The notes under the pieces were generated by a model, which was not told the origin of the DNA, ran no database searches, and saw nothing but the letters and a program-made list of their open reading frames with translations. 64,000 nucleotides of DNA from Catalinimonas alkaloidigena (GTDB lineage: Bacteria; Bacteroidota; Bacteroidia; Cytophagales; Cyclobacteriaceae). Made by a program: the position numbers and the translations under genes. Below, piece by piece: positions 47,090 to 55,900 of this stretch; positions within the stretch are counted from its first letter, which is position 1, and every line of letters begins with the position of its first letter. The stretch is taken from contig NZ_JAQFIL010000001.1 in NCBI RefSeq assembly GCF_029504655.1, positions 1,679,001-1,743,000 on the forward strand. Direction: 5' to 3'.

Positions 47090-48481
47090 ATGAATACTAT
47101 CAGTAGAATTTTGATTATTTGCAGTTTAATTTTTGGGAATACCTATGCTGTTTTTGCACAGGAAATACTATCTGATCAATCGGGGATGCCTGACTCAGAG
47201 ATGCCTAATATTGTACTAATCATGGCAGATGATATGGGGTATGAAAGTTTGGGTTGTAACGGAAGCACTGAATATAGTACTCCCAATCTTGACCAATTAG
47301 CAGCCCAAGGCATCCGTTTTGATCATTTTTTTTCACAGCCCTTATGTACTCCTTCACGGGTGAAAATAATGACTGGGAAATATAACTTTAGAAACTATGA
47401 GGATTTCGGCTATCTTAATCCTAACCAGACAACCTTTGGTAACCTCCTTAAAAATGCTGGTTATGAAACATGTATTGCCGGAAAATGGCAGCTCAATGGA
47501 TTGAATCAAGACAATCCGGGCAATGAGGATGTAAAGCGCCCTTATCGCTTTGGTTTTGATGAGTATTGTTTGTGGCAACTGTATCACGAACGAGCGGAGG
47601 GAGAAAGGTTTGCTAATCCATTGATTACCCAAAACGAAAAAGATCTACCCCGGGATAAAGACGCTTACGGACCACAGATTTTTGCTGATTATATTAAGGA
47701 TTTTATTGATAGGAAGGCAGGAAAACCATTTTTTGTCTACTATCCCATGGTGCTGGTACATGATCCCTTCGTACCGACACCTGATTCCCCAGAATGGGCA
47801 GATCCTGCAAGGCGTTACGAAAAAGATACAGCTTACTTTGCTGATATGGTAGCATATACTGATAAGATAGTTGGGCAAATTGAAGACAAACTTAAAGAAA
47901 AAGGAGTTTGGGACAATACTATCATTATTTTCACTGGTGATAATGGCACCCACCCTTCTATTATTTCTGAAACTGTAGATGGAAATGTGAAAGGAGGAAA
48001 GGGTAAAACCATAAATACAGGTAACCATGTCCCTATGATTGTTAGCTGGCCACAGCAGATAAAAAATGGAAGAGTATATAATGGTGTATTAGATTTTGCC
48101 GATATTCTGCCTACTCTTGCTGAGGCTGCGAAAGTTAATACGACACAATATCATACTGACGGTCAAAGCTTTTTGTCAGTTATCAAAGGCAATAGCAAGC
48201 CAATCAAGAGTGAAACTTTTATACATTATACCCCTAGATGGGGTAAAAATACTGACCTACACAACCGGTGGGTAATGGACAGAAAATATAAGCTATATCA
48301 GGATGGAAGATTTTATAACACACAGAAGGATCCTGATGAGAACAAAACCTTATCTAACCTAACTCCCAAAGAGCAAGAGAGAAGGGAAAAGTTTGAGGCT
48401 ATTTTACAGGCAAAAGAAAAAGAATTTCCTTATCACTGGAATAAAGAAGAGTTTAAACCAGGAGGAGAGCAGGGAAATTGA
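47090..48481 (+). CDS. S1-family sulfatase, secreted
   Basis: This 463-residue sulfatase has signal LIICSLIFGNTYAVFAQ. NIVLIMADDMGYESLGCNG gives the metal-binding Asp pair. Cys86 in PLCTPSRVKIMTG is the residue converted to formylglycine (C-x-P-S-R), and FTGDNGTHPS contains the second metal site. Conversion needs a maturase encoded elsewhere. It would remove a sulfate ester from the glycan handled by the neighbouring SusCD. No S1 subfamily could be assigned by eye. Confidence 0.93.
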   Translation: MNTISRILIICSLIFGNTYAVFAQEILSDQSGMPDSEMPNIVLIMADDMGYESLGCNGSTEYSTPNLDQLAAQGIRFDHFFSQPLCTPSRVKIMTGKYNFRNYEDFGYLNPNQTTFGNLLKNAGYETCIAGKWQLNGLNQDNPGNEDVKRPYRFGFDEYCLWQLYHERAEGERFANPLITQNEKDLPRDKDAYGPQIFADYIKDFIDRKAGKPFFVYYPMVLVHDPFVPTPDSPEWADPARRYEKDTAYFADMVAYTDKIVGQIEDKLKEKGVWDNTIIIFTGDNGTHPSIISETVDGNVKGGKGKTINTGNHVPMIVSWPQQIKNGRVYNGVLDFADILPTLAEAAKVNTTQYHTDGQSFLSVIKGNSKPIKSETFIHYTPRWGKNTDLHNRWVMDRKYKLYQDGRFYNTQKDPDENKTLSNLTPKEQERREKFEAILQAKEKEFPYHWNKEEFKPGGEQGN

Positions 48482-48529
48482 TAACGGGAAGAGTGTGTAA
48501 ATTCATGGTAACTTCAAGAATAGAGTGAA

Positions 48530-50044
48530 ATGGAAAAAGGGAATAATATAAAACTTATTTTTGCAATTATGATGATTGTATTGCTGATCGTTGACGGATG
48601 TAGTTCAGCAAAGGAGAATGAGCCAAATAGACCTAACATTTTGTTATTAATGTCGGATAACCACTCCTGGAATCACTTGGGCTGCTATGGAGATCCTGTA
48701 GTAAGAACACCTAATATTGATAGTTTGGCTCAGCAGGGAGTAAGGTTTACCAATGCTTTTTGTGCCGCGCCTTCATGTACTCCTGCTAGAGCAGCTATGC
48801 TTACAGGTCAGGATATCTGGAGGCTTGAAGAGGGTGCTAACCTCTGGGGAACCTTACCTTCTGATTTCCAAACATATACAGATTTGCTAGAAAAAGCAGG
48901 GTATTTAGTAGGCTATCAGGGAAAAGGATGGGGACCTGGTAATTACGAAGCAGGAGGAAGAGGTCGTAATCCGGCAGGGAATCAATATGATTCGTTTGAA
49001 GCATTTTTTAATAAACGTGAAAAGGGACAGCCATTCACATATTGGTTTAGTTCTCGCAACCCGCACCGCCCTTATGAGCTAGATGCTCAAGGAGCACAGA
49101 TTGACTTGGCAGCAATTGAAGTGCCTCCTTACTTACCTGACAATGATATTGTCAAAGGAGATATGGCTGATTATTATGCTGAGGTACAGGACTTTGACCA
49201 ACAAATTGCTCCTTTCATCCAATTTTTGAAAGAGAAAGGAGAAATGGAAAATACAATAGTTATTATATGTAGCGACAATGGCTGGCAAATGCCTCGCGGA
49301 TTAGCTAATCTATATGAATTTGGAACAAAAATACCACTGATCATTACCATGCCAGAAAGATTTACGGGAGGTCGGGTTATAGAGGATTTTGTAAGCTTGA
49401 ATGATCTTGCCCCCACTTTTCTGGAGCTTGCAGGTATTCCTTTGCCAAATGAGATGACTGCAAAGAGTCTGGTGAACCTATTAACATCAGATAAAAGCGG
49501 AAGGATAGAAGCTGAGCGTGATTATATGGTTACTGCCAGAGAACGGCATGCTTTTGTTCGGGAAGGTGGTGTAGGTTATGGTGGACGTTCCATTATTACC
49601 AAGGATTTCCTGTATATCCGAAATTATGAACCTGAGCAGTGGCCGGCAGGTGATCCGCCTTTGTACGGCGATGTAGATGCCCATATGTTGCATTATCCTA
49701 GTCCTACCAAAGTTTATATACTTAAGAATAAGGATAGGGAGGGTGTGGAAAAACTATTTAACCTTGCTTTTGGAAAAAGACCTGCTGAAGAATTGTACGA
49801 TCTTCGCGATGATCCTTATCAGATGGACAATGTTGCAGAAAAGGCTGATTATAATCAAACGAAAAACATGCTTTCAGAGAAACTAAATGCATATCTAAAA
49901 AGCACGAATGACCCCAGGGTAGTAGGGGGAGAGATGGCATGGGAAGGCGCTAAATATTTTCAAGAGAGAGATAAGACGCCCACGCCAAGTAAATCATTAC
50001 AAAAAGAACTCAACCTAAAAGAAGAATATGATTATGTAAAGTAA
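48530..50044 (+). CDS. S1-family sulfatase, lipoprotein
   Basis: This 504-residue sulfatase has a lipoprotein signal (VLLIVDGC). Metal site residues are in NILLLMSDNHSWNHLGCYG, and Cys83 in PSCTPARAAMLTGQ is the formylglycine site (C-x-P-A-R). CSDNGWQMPRG carries further active-site residues. The layout resembles heparan-sulfamidase/arylsulfatase-like S1 groups (PTFLELAGIPLPNEMTAKS). It lies 48 bp after the other sulfatase and ends the plus-strand locus. Having both a periplasmic and a lipidated sulfatase suggests a doubly sulfated or multi-site substrate. Confidence 0.93.
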   Translation: MEKGNNIKLIFAIMMIVLLIVDGCSSAKENEPNRPNILLLMSDNHSWNHLGCYGDPVVRTPNIDSLAQQGVRFTNAFCAAPSCTPARAAMLTGQDIWRLEEGANLWGTLPSDFQTYTDLLEKAGYLVGYQGKGWGPGNYEAGGRGRNPAGNQYDSFEAFFNKREKGQPFTYWFSSRNPHRPYELDAQGAQIDLAAIEVPPYLPDNDIVKGDMADYYAEVQDFDQQIAPFIQFLKEKGEMENTIVIICSDNGWQMPRGLANLYEFGTKIPLIITMPERFTGGRVIEDFVSLNDLAPTFLELAGIPLPNEMTAKSLVNLLTSDKSGRIEAERDYMVTARERHAFVREGGVGYGGRSIITKDFLYIRNYEPEQWPAGDPPLYGDVDAHMLHYPSPTKVYILKNKDREGVEKLFNLAFGKRPAEELYDLRDDPYQMDNVAEKADYNQTKNMLSEKLNAYLKSTNDPRVVGGEMAWEGAKYFQERDKTPTPSKSLQKELNLKEEYDYVK

Positions 50045-50107
50045 TTTTTGGAGGCCTACAATGAACTGTGCTTTTCTAGTTTTTTTAACGTTTGTTGTTA
50101 TTGCTAA

Positions 50108-50156
50108 GATGTGAATTTCGTGGTAAACCCGCTAGGGTTTTCCCCAAATTCACATC
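50108..50156. repeat. Long imperfect palindrome after the sulfatase gene
   Basis: GATGTGAATTT (50108-50118) and AAATTCACATC (50146-50156) are perfect inverted repeats, and inside them GGTAAACCC faces GGGTTTTCC with one mismatch. The whole folds into one long hairpin 64 bp after the sulfatase stop and just before the dead IS256 gene. No T-run follows, so a simple terminator is doubtful. Confidence 0.6.
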
Positions 50157-50162
50157 ATCCCT

Positions 50163-51409
50163 TCAGATTTTTAGATGCCTACCCAGCCGATCTTCATAAA
50201 TAATGGCTAGTTGCTGGATCACTAGGGCCCAATTGTGTACAGGCATACTCCACTTAGCCATAATATTCCGAGAGAGGAGGTATACCAGTTTAAGAACTGC
50301 TTGATCAGAGGGAAATACTCCTTTATTCTTGGTATGTTTTCTAACTTGGCGGTGATAACTCTCTATTGGATTATTGGTATAAATGGCTTTCCGGATTACT
50401 TTGGGAAAATCAAAGTAAGTAATTAGCCTTTCCCAGTTATTGAGCCAAGAGCGGACCAAGATCGGGTACTTGGCTTTCCATCTACTTTCTAGTTCCAACA
50501 GATTGTTCTCCGCTACCTCAAGAGATGTCACCTAATATATAGCTTTCAGATCTTTGAGGACCTGCTTGCTATCTTCATGAGTCACATAGCGGAGGCTACT
50601 ACGAATTTGATGTACAATACATAACTGTACTCTGGCTTTGGGAAAGATACTCTCTATCGCCTCAGAAAAACCCGATAAATTATCAATACAACAGCCGCTG
50701 CGGCAGCAGATCAGTACATCTTCTACACCTCTGGTCTGGAGATCACTTAAAACGCTGAGCCAGAACTTAGCACCTTCGTTTTCACCAAGATACAGCCCCA
50801 GCAGTTCTTTATGCCCATCTGTACGAATAGCCAGAATATTGTACATAGCTTTATTGACTACCCTGCCATTTTCTCTCACCTTAAAATGAATGGCATCCAA
50901 GTAAACAATCGGATATAGAGCTTCCAGAGGCCTGGAACGCCACCCTTCAAGTTCAGGGATAATCTTATCCGTAATCTGGCTCAGCTTTCCAGCAGCGGCA
51001 GCCGCGCTGACACTTCCAAATCGTATATCTCAGCCAGATGTGCGCGAATGTCTTCGTAGCTCATCCCTCTGGCGTAGAGTTTAATAATCTTCTCTTCTAA
51101 GTCTTCTCCGAGGTATACCTCTCGCTTACCGATAATTTCAGGCTCAAAATTACTATTCCGATCGCGGGGAGTCTTCAAATCAACCGGTCCACTGGTCGTT
51201 TTAATCTGCTTCTTAGAACTTCCATTGCGGCGATTGCCACCACTACGCTCTTCCTCATCTAAGTGATGATCAAGTTCTGCTTCCAGCGCTTTTTCTAAAA
51301 AGCGTTTCAGCAATGGTGTGAGTACGCCTTCTTTACCAAGTAAACCTTGGCCATCTTTGAGGCTTTTAATAGCCTCTTTTTCAAATTCATTAAAATCAAA
51401 ATTAGTCAT
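50163..51409 (-). pseudogene. IS256-family transposase, inactivated
   Basis: Three consecutive minus-strand frames make one IS256-type (mutator-like) transposase. The N-terminal part (51409-50981) has LTPLLKRFLEKALEAELDHH and DRNSNFEPEIIGKREV. After a frameshift near 50995-51015 the middle part (50995-50532) has ITDKIIPELEGWRSRPLE, YPIVYLDAIHFKVREN and GFSEAIESIFPKARVQLCIVH. A stop at 50532-50534 precedes the last part (AIYTNNPIESYHRQVRKHTK). The spot of the frameshift and a spot at about 50691-50712 both contain GC-rich GCAGCGGC-like extra bases relative to normal family spacing. Clear terminal repeats were not found. Confidence 0.9.
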
Positions 51410-51466
51410 GTGTCAAGAGTATTAAGTTATCTCTTTTGACACAGTTCAGTGAAGTGTCTCACACTG

Positions 51467-52399
51467 TTATTTTGAAAAATGAATTTGCCAGCCAGTCTGT
51501 TTTAGATTTTTCCTTTCAGGATAGCTGTGGTCGCGAATGGATTTCTTGAACTGGTTATCAGAAATTAATCTTGTTTCTTTTTTCCCTTTGATTCCTCTTC
51601 TTCCACGATCACCATTTTTGCCATCTTTTTCTTTTTTTGCCTTTATGGATATTTTAGAACTCTGAATTTGGGTGCCCCTACCTGGATCCGGTTGGATAGG
51701 GTCATTAGGTGGTTGGGTTGGCTCAGAAATCATTGCAAAAAAGGTAGTACCCTCTAAACCCCCATCACCTCCATCTCCACCTTTGCCACCTGGCGCTGTC
51801 AAACGTACTTTATGGTCTTCATCCTGAGTATAAACTGAAAGTTGACCTCCATTACCTCCATGTCCACCATCCTCTCCATTGTTACCAGGAGTTCCATTAC
51901 TAACGTCTCCGATTTTATTAATTTCTCCTTTCTTCCCATTTTTTCCATTCTTTCCATCCCTTCCTTTAGTGCCCTCCAGGCCTGGTAGGTGAAAGCGAAC
52001 CTGACCGATATCTCGGGCAATGACCTGCACCTCTTTTCCGTGCTTTCCGTCAACTCCACTTCGACTTGTATTAGTTTCAGCAGGAAGTACTTCTACTTGC
52101 CTGCCTTTGGTAGTAAAATAATTTGCTACCAAGGTGACATCTACTTCCTTCAATGTTATTTTATCCTTGATGAGAATAGTATCAGCAATGAGCGTGACCT
52201 GGTTCGCATCATCTAGTTTTGCCTGAGCATTAATATAGTCAGCTAACTCTTTATCTATGATTAAGGTCGTCTCCTTTTTTTGAACATCCTGACTTTCATA
52301 TGTCGGCAAGTTTATGATGTTAGCTTCTGATATTGGATGAGTGTCTGGTGTTAGAAATAATATTGCCAGAAAAATAGATATTAAAAGTATCAGGTTCAT
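51467..52399 (-). CDS. Exported glycine-rich collagen-like protein
   Basis: This 310-residue protein of unknown function has an N-terminal hydrophobic signal (LILLISIFLAILFL). Residues ~45-115 form a beta-rich, polar segment (TLIIDKELADYINAQAKL, QVTLIADTILIKDKITLKEV). Residues ~130-225 are glycine-rich with Gly-x-y runs such as GRDGKNGKNGKKGE and GGKGGDGGDGG, like collagen or glycine-rich repeat proteins. The C-terminus is strongly basic (KDGKNGDRGRRGIKGKKETR). It lies 45 bp downstream of the 915-residue helical protein on the same strand, so the two are probably one operon. It ends about 20 bp from the IS256 remnant, and the last few residues could have been altered by that element. Confidence 0.65.
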   Translation of the reverse strand: MNLILLISIFLAILFLTPDTHPISEANIINLPTYESQDVQKKETTLIIDKELADYINAQAKLDDANQVTLIADTILIKDKITLKEVDVTLVANYFTTKGRQVEVLPAETNTSRSGVDGKHGKEVQVIARDIGQVRFHLPGLEGTKGRDGKNGKNGKKGEINKIGDVSNGTPGNNGEDGGHGGNGGQLSVYTQDEDHKVRLTAPGGKGGDGGDGGLEGTTFFAMISEPTQPPNDPIQPDPGRGTQIQSSKISIKAKKEKDGKNGDRGRRGIKGKKETRLISDNQFKKSIRDHSYPERKNLKQTGWQIHFSK

Positions 52400-52444
52400 A
52401 ATGGTGTATTTTTCTATTCGTGATTAGTTTCCGAGAAAGCTTAT

Positions 52445-55192
52445 TTATTCTCTGAATAGCACAATAAGCTGAGCTAATTCTTCTCTGGAAAGCTCTGTAC
52501 CTTGCTTGTCTAGGGTGCTGGAAGCGATCATGCGCATTTCACCCAGTTTGTTGAGTAGCTGGTCTTTCATAGCTAAAAGCTTAGTAATGGAAGAAGGATA
52601 TGCAAACTCCAGATTTCTTTGATAAATTTCCTCATCAATCTTGTCATCCATCACTGGAAGATAGCCATTGAAGAGAGGAATATTTTGCTCGGGATTCGCC
52701 TGATCGGTGAGACTTACCACAAATACAGGTTGTTTATTTTCTTCAAATAGATATATGTTGTATCCCTCCCTAACAATCCTTAAAGGGGACCTTCCCAACC
52801 GATCATGCTCAACCAAATCTTTTATTTTTTCAAACCCTACTACTTTGTCAAGGAAATAAGCAGCATAATTTTTTCGCAGGTATGGGTTAAATGAAAAAGC
52901 ATCCTGTAGTGTAAAGTTTCCACGCTCATCAAATCCAGAAATGCCATGTTCCAGTTTGTTATCTATGGCCTGGAAAACCCCGTTTCCCGCCATTAGGGAT
53001 TGCTGAAAAATGGTATGATTGATAAGGTCTACTGCTCCTTCCAGTTTAGTGATCATCAACTTAGTTCGCTCCTTAGATAATCCGGGGTTTTGCCTGATCT
53101 CTTCAGGCTTCAACAAACGCCCCTGGTCATAAAGCTCCATGAAAGGAAAAAGGGTCAACAAATAATGAGCATAATCTAAAACGGCTTGATAATTACGATA
53201 GTACCTGTCTTCATTCTTTATGTCAAAAGCAGCAGAATCAGGTAGAGAGGCTAAAGAACTTTTTAATGAATCCAATACCCTTACATTTTTCGGAACAAAC
53301 AGTAATGAATTCATGGTACCTTTATCATTTAGAGCCTTATCCATAAGTTGATTGTAAAAATAATCGTATACCCTATCGGGTGATGATTTATTATTCTCAC
53401 CTTCAGCATCACACTGAGTATAGCGGAAAAAAGGTGAATTAGTATGATTGTTAACATTGAATAAAGCATCTATGCAACTGTTACAAGAGCCTCCCCTGAA
53501 GAAATTATTCAGGTCCTGGAAATTGCTAATCTGATCCTCTGCAAGCCTGTTTATAAATGCTTCTGCCGGAACCTCACAAAGGTCCTGATTCTGCTCCAAT
53601 GTTACCTCCAGGATAAGGTCCTGGATACATTCGTTTTGATTGACAATGTAATTTAGTTTGGTATCTACCCGGCTAAGACTTTGCAAAATTTCTAAGCGGG
53701 TTTTAATCATTTCCTGGGTAAGCTGATTTATCTTTCCATCAATAATATTGAGACGATTTACCAGATTATCTTCTATGACAAACAAATGTTCGTGAACATT
53801 CCGGAAGCCCTGGTTCATGTTGGCTTCCAGGCCTTCCAGTTGTTTACTAATCTGATTAAGTATTTTTAATTCCGGGCTAGGCTCTGGTTTTTTGAAAATA
53901 CCTAAAGCTGCCAGACTGGCCTTGGCCCAATTGCCTGTGGTGATGTTACCTACAATATTGGATAAAGTTACTCCTACTTCTAATCCCGTTGAAACTCCTT
54001 CAGGACAGTCTCCGCCCTGCCTCTGGCAAAATACACTAATAGCCTCCTGGCCTATTCTTCCCAATTTGCCAATGGTATTGCACACTTTAACTAGGTCCTG
54101 CTTTTTTTTGACGGTTTTCAGATTGTTCAATAGTTCTACCCTTTCTTCTTGACTTAATTGCTGGCTGATGGCGCTACTTTTATTTTCCAGTTCCTTGATC
54201 TTCATACTAATAGGTGAATTGTTGAAAACTTCCTGAATTTTCTCAATTCTCTGTTCTTGCCGCATTTCAAAAAAGGATTCTGATAAAGCGGTTAATCTGG
54301 TATCTATTTCCACTACTCCTTCCAGGATAGTATTAGAAACGAACAGGTTTTGCTGTTGTAAAGCTGTAATATTATCTATTTTCTCATCTATATCAATGAC
54401 AAATCCCTTCAGGTTTTCTAAAGCAATGGTATGTTCCTGTTGTACATGCATGATTCTGGCGGTGTTTCTGATCATGCGGAACTGATTCTTATTAACCTGC
54501 TCGAAGTTATCAATTAAGGTGTTTTTTACATCTGATACTGCTGCAACGACCGTAGCCTCAATATTTTCAATTTTTTGAACAGTACCATCATAATTGTCTA
54601 AAGATTTTTCCTGAGCATTTTTCACGTAGGCTCTGGTTTGTGCTTCATCAAAGGCTCCCAATGCATCAGCTTCTTGCAATTCCTTTTGAACCTCTGAATC
54701 ATTCAATACACTGTTGAAAACTGCCTCTGAGCAATCCACATCCCCAGAACAATAGTCCTCTACAATAGCTGTAGCAGTACGTTCAAATGTTTCCCTTACT
54801 TTAAAGTCCCTTTCCCGTGCATACTCTTTTGCTTTTTCTTCAAAATACATATCGCCTACGATCTTATGAATACCCGTAGCGCTGGATAATTTTGACAAGG
54901 GAAGGAATTCGTTAGCATACTGCATCACAGTACCCGCTTGGTAAAATAAACGGGTCGGAGTATCTTTCTCGCGTTCATATTCATTCCAGTACTCTAGTTC
55001 TTCAGCAAGTTGTTCTATGATTTCCTCCCGTTCTTCATATGAAGGGGTAGTAGTTTGTGAAGATAAGGTAAACTCCAGCGTCTGAAAAGATTGTTGCACA
55101 GACATTTGATCCTGCCCCCTTACAGGCTGAAGAGCATGAAATGTAAAAAAGCTCAATAGGGAAAATTTGACAAGGACGAAAAATAATTTCAT
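52445..55192 (-). CDS. Large exported helical/coiled-coil protein of unknown function
   Basis: This protein has 915 residues with a signal peptide (LLSFFTFHALQPVRGQ). It is almost wholly helical. Residues ~205-375 and ~440-520 show heptad-like patterns (IDEKIDNITALQQQNLFVSN; MNQGFRNVHEHLFVIEDNL) and are separated by a mildly hydrophobic, glycine-containing stretch (~398-433: VSTGLEVGVTLSNIVGNITT). Paired cysteines occur at 148/154 and in GGSCNSCIDAL. A C-terminal globular part (~620-915) follows. The hairpin-of-helices with a hydrophobic centre recalls alpha-helical pore-forming or tether proteins, but no family was recognised and this is only a structural impression. It is followed by the collagen-like gene; a BTAD regulator lies upstream. 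Confidence 0.6.
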   Translation of the reverse strand: MKLFFVLVKFSLLSFFTFHALQPVRGQDQMSVQQSFQTLEFTLSSQTTTPSYEEREEIIEQLAEELEYWNEYEREKDTPTRLFYQAGTVMQYANEFLPLSKLSSATGIHKIVGDMYFEEKAKEYARERDFKVRETFERTATAIVEDYCSGDVDCSEAVFNSVLNDSEVQKELQEADALGAFDEAQTRAYVKNAQEKSLDNYDGTVQKIENIEATVVAAVSDVKNTLIDNFEQVNKNQFRMIRNTARIMHVQQEHTIALENLKGFVIDIDEKIDNITALQQQNLFVSNTILEGVVEIDTRLTALSESFFEMRQEQRIEKIQEVFNNSPISMKIKELENKSSAISQQLSQEERVELLNNLKTVKKKQDLVKVCNTIGKLGRIGQEAISVFCQRQGGDCPEGVSTGLEVGVTLSNIVGNITTGNWAKASLAALGIFKKPEPSPELKILNQISKQLEGLEANMNQGFRNVHEHLFVIEDNLVNRLNIIDGKINQLTQEMIKTRLEILQSLSRVDTKLNYIVNQNECIQDLILEVTLEQNQDLCEVPAEAFINRLAEDQISNFQDLNNFFRGGSCNSCIDALFNVNNHTNSPFFRYTQCDAEGENNKSSPDRVYDYFYNQLMDKALNDKGTMNSLLFVPKNVRVLDSLKSSLASLPDSAAFDIKNEDRYYRNYQAVLDYAHYLLTLFPFMELYDQGRLLKPEEIRQNPGLSKERTKLMITKLEGAVDLINHTIFQQSLMAGNGVFQAIDNKLEHGISGFDERGNFTLQDAFSFNPYLRKNYAAYFLDKVVGFEKIKDLVEHDRLGRSPLRIVREGYNIYLFEENKQPVFVVSLTDQANPEQNIPLFNGYLPVMDDKIDEEIYQRNLEFAYPSSITKLLAMKDQLLNKLGEMRMIASSTLDKQGTELSREELAQLIVLFRE

Positions 55193-55228
55193 TTGAAATT
55201 GGTGTTAAATGCTAAAATGGATATGGAG

Positions 55229-55236
55229 CAAATCTA
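55229..55236 (-). promoter_or_regulatory. Possible -7 element for the 915-residue protein gene
   Basis: On the minus strand TAGATTTG matches TAnnTTTG, 37 bp before the start codon. No -33 TTG is evident at 19-21 bp, so confidence is low. Confidence 0.3.
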
Positions 55237-55394
55237 AATTCTACTGGGGACTCCTTATTAGAGCTACAGATTTTAAAATAGTAAGGTGAATTGAAATTAG
55301 CTTTGAATATGCTTAAAGCTTGACCAGTTCCAGTTATATAACTATTGAGGAATAGCTTGTGAGACTCTTCAGAAAGAATGAAAGGCAAAAGCAT

Positions 55395-55900
55395 CTAAAA
55401 AATCTTCATATCATTTTTTACTCATTCTTTTACTTCGGAGTTCTCGCTTAATCTTAAGCGAATAAAAATTTGTTTTAAGGTTTTAAAATTTTGAATATGA
55501 CTTAATCATTAACATATATCTATTTTAAAAATACTTCTTCCGCATAACTTCCGTTTTTCTTCCGATAGTTATGTGAATAATTCGTTGCTGTACTCACCTG
55601 CAAGTTTGAGATCATTTTATATAATCAAACAGTATTGTAGCTTTTGGTTATTAGAAGGTTTAATTTGCTTTTCATGAGCACTTCAGCCCATATAATTCCG
55701 TAGAATACTACAGTTATTTTTTCCATGTAACCTCATCAGATACAAAGTTTCAGATGGGTTATCTTAAGTCATAGTTTGTGTTGACTCATACATTCCATAA
55801 TTTTCATCAAGTTGTCTGTATGACCGGTAGATATTTCCTGCTCGCAAAAACTTAAATGGAGGTTGCAGAGCCACATAAGGTATTTTATTGAGTATATTTC
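55395..55900. other. AT-rich intergenic region beside the BTAD regulator gene
   Basis: No gene is visible. CATAACT (55543-55549) and AGTTATG (55566-55572) form an inverted repeat with TTCCG-containing inner arms and could be a dimeric regulator site for the neighbouring BTAD protein or a hairpin. The rest is AT-rich without recognisable signals. Confidence 0.35.

Noticed and set aside
50108..50156. Intrinsic terminator of the sulfatase gene
   Set aside because: The stem is strong but no T-run follows, so it is kept as an unexplained palindrome.
52445..55192. Naming the 915-residue protein a pore-forming toxin
   Set aside because: The resemblance rests only on helix pattern and a weakly hydrophobic stretch; no family motif was recognised.
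55212..55394. Minus-strand 60-residue frame just upstream of the 915-residue protein gene
   Set aside because: No family signature; a possible -7 element for the large gene lies inside it, and it has no clear start signal of its own.
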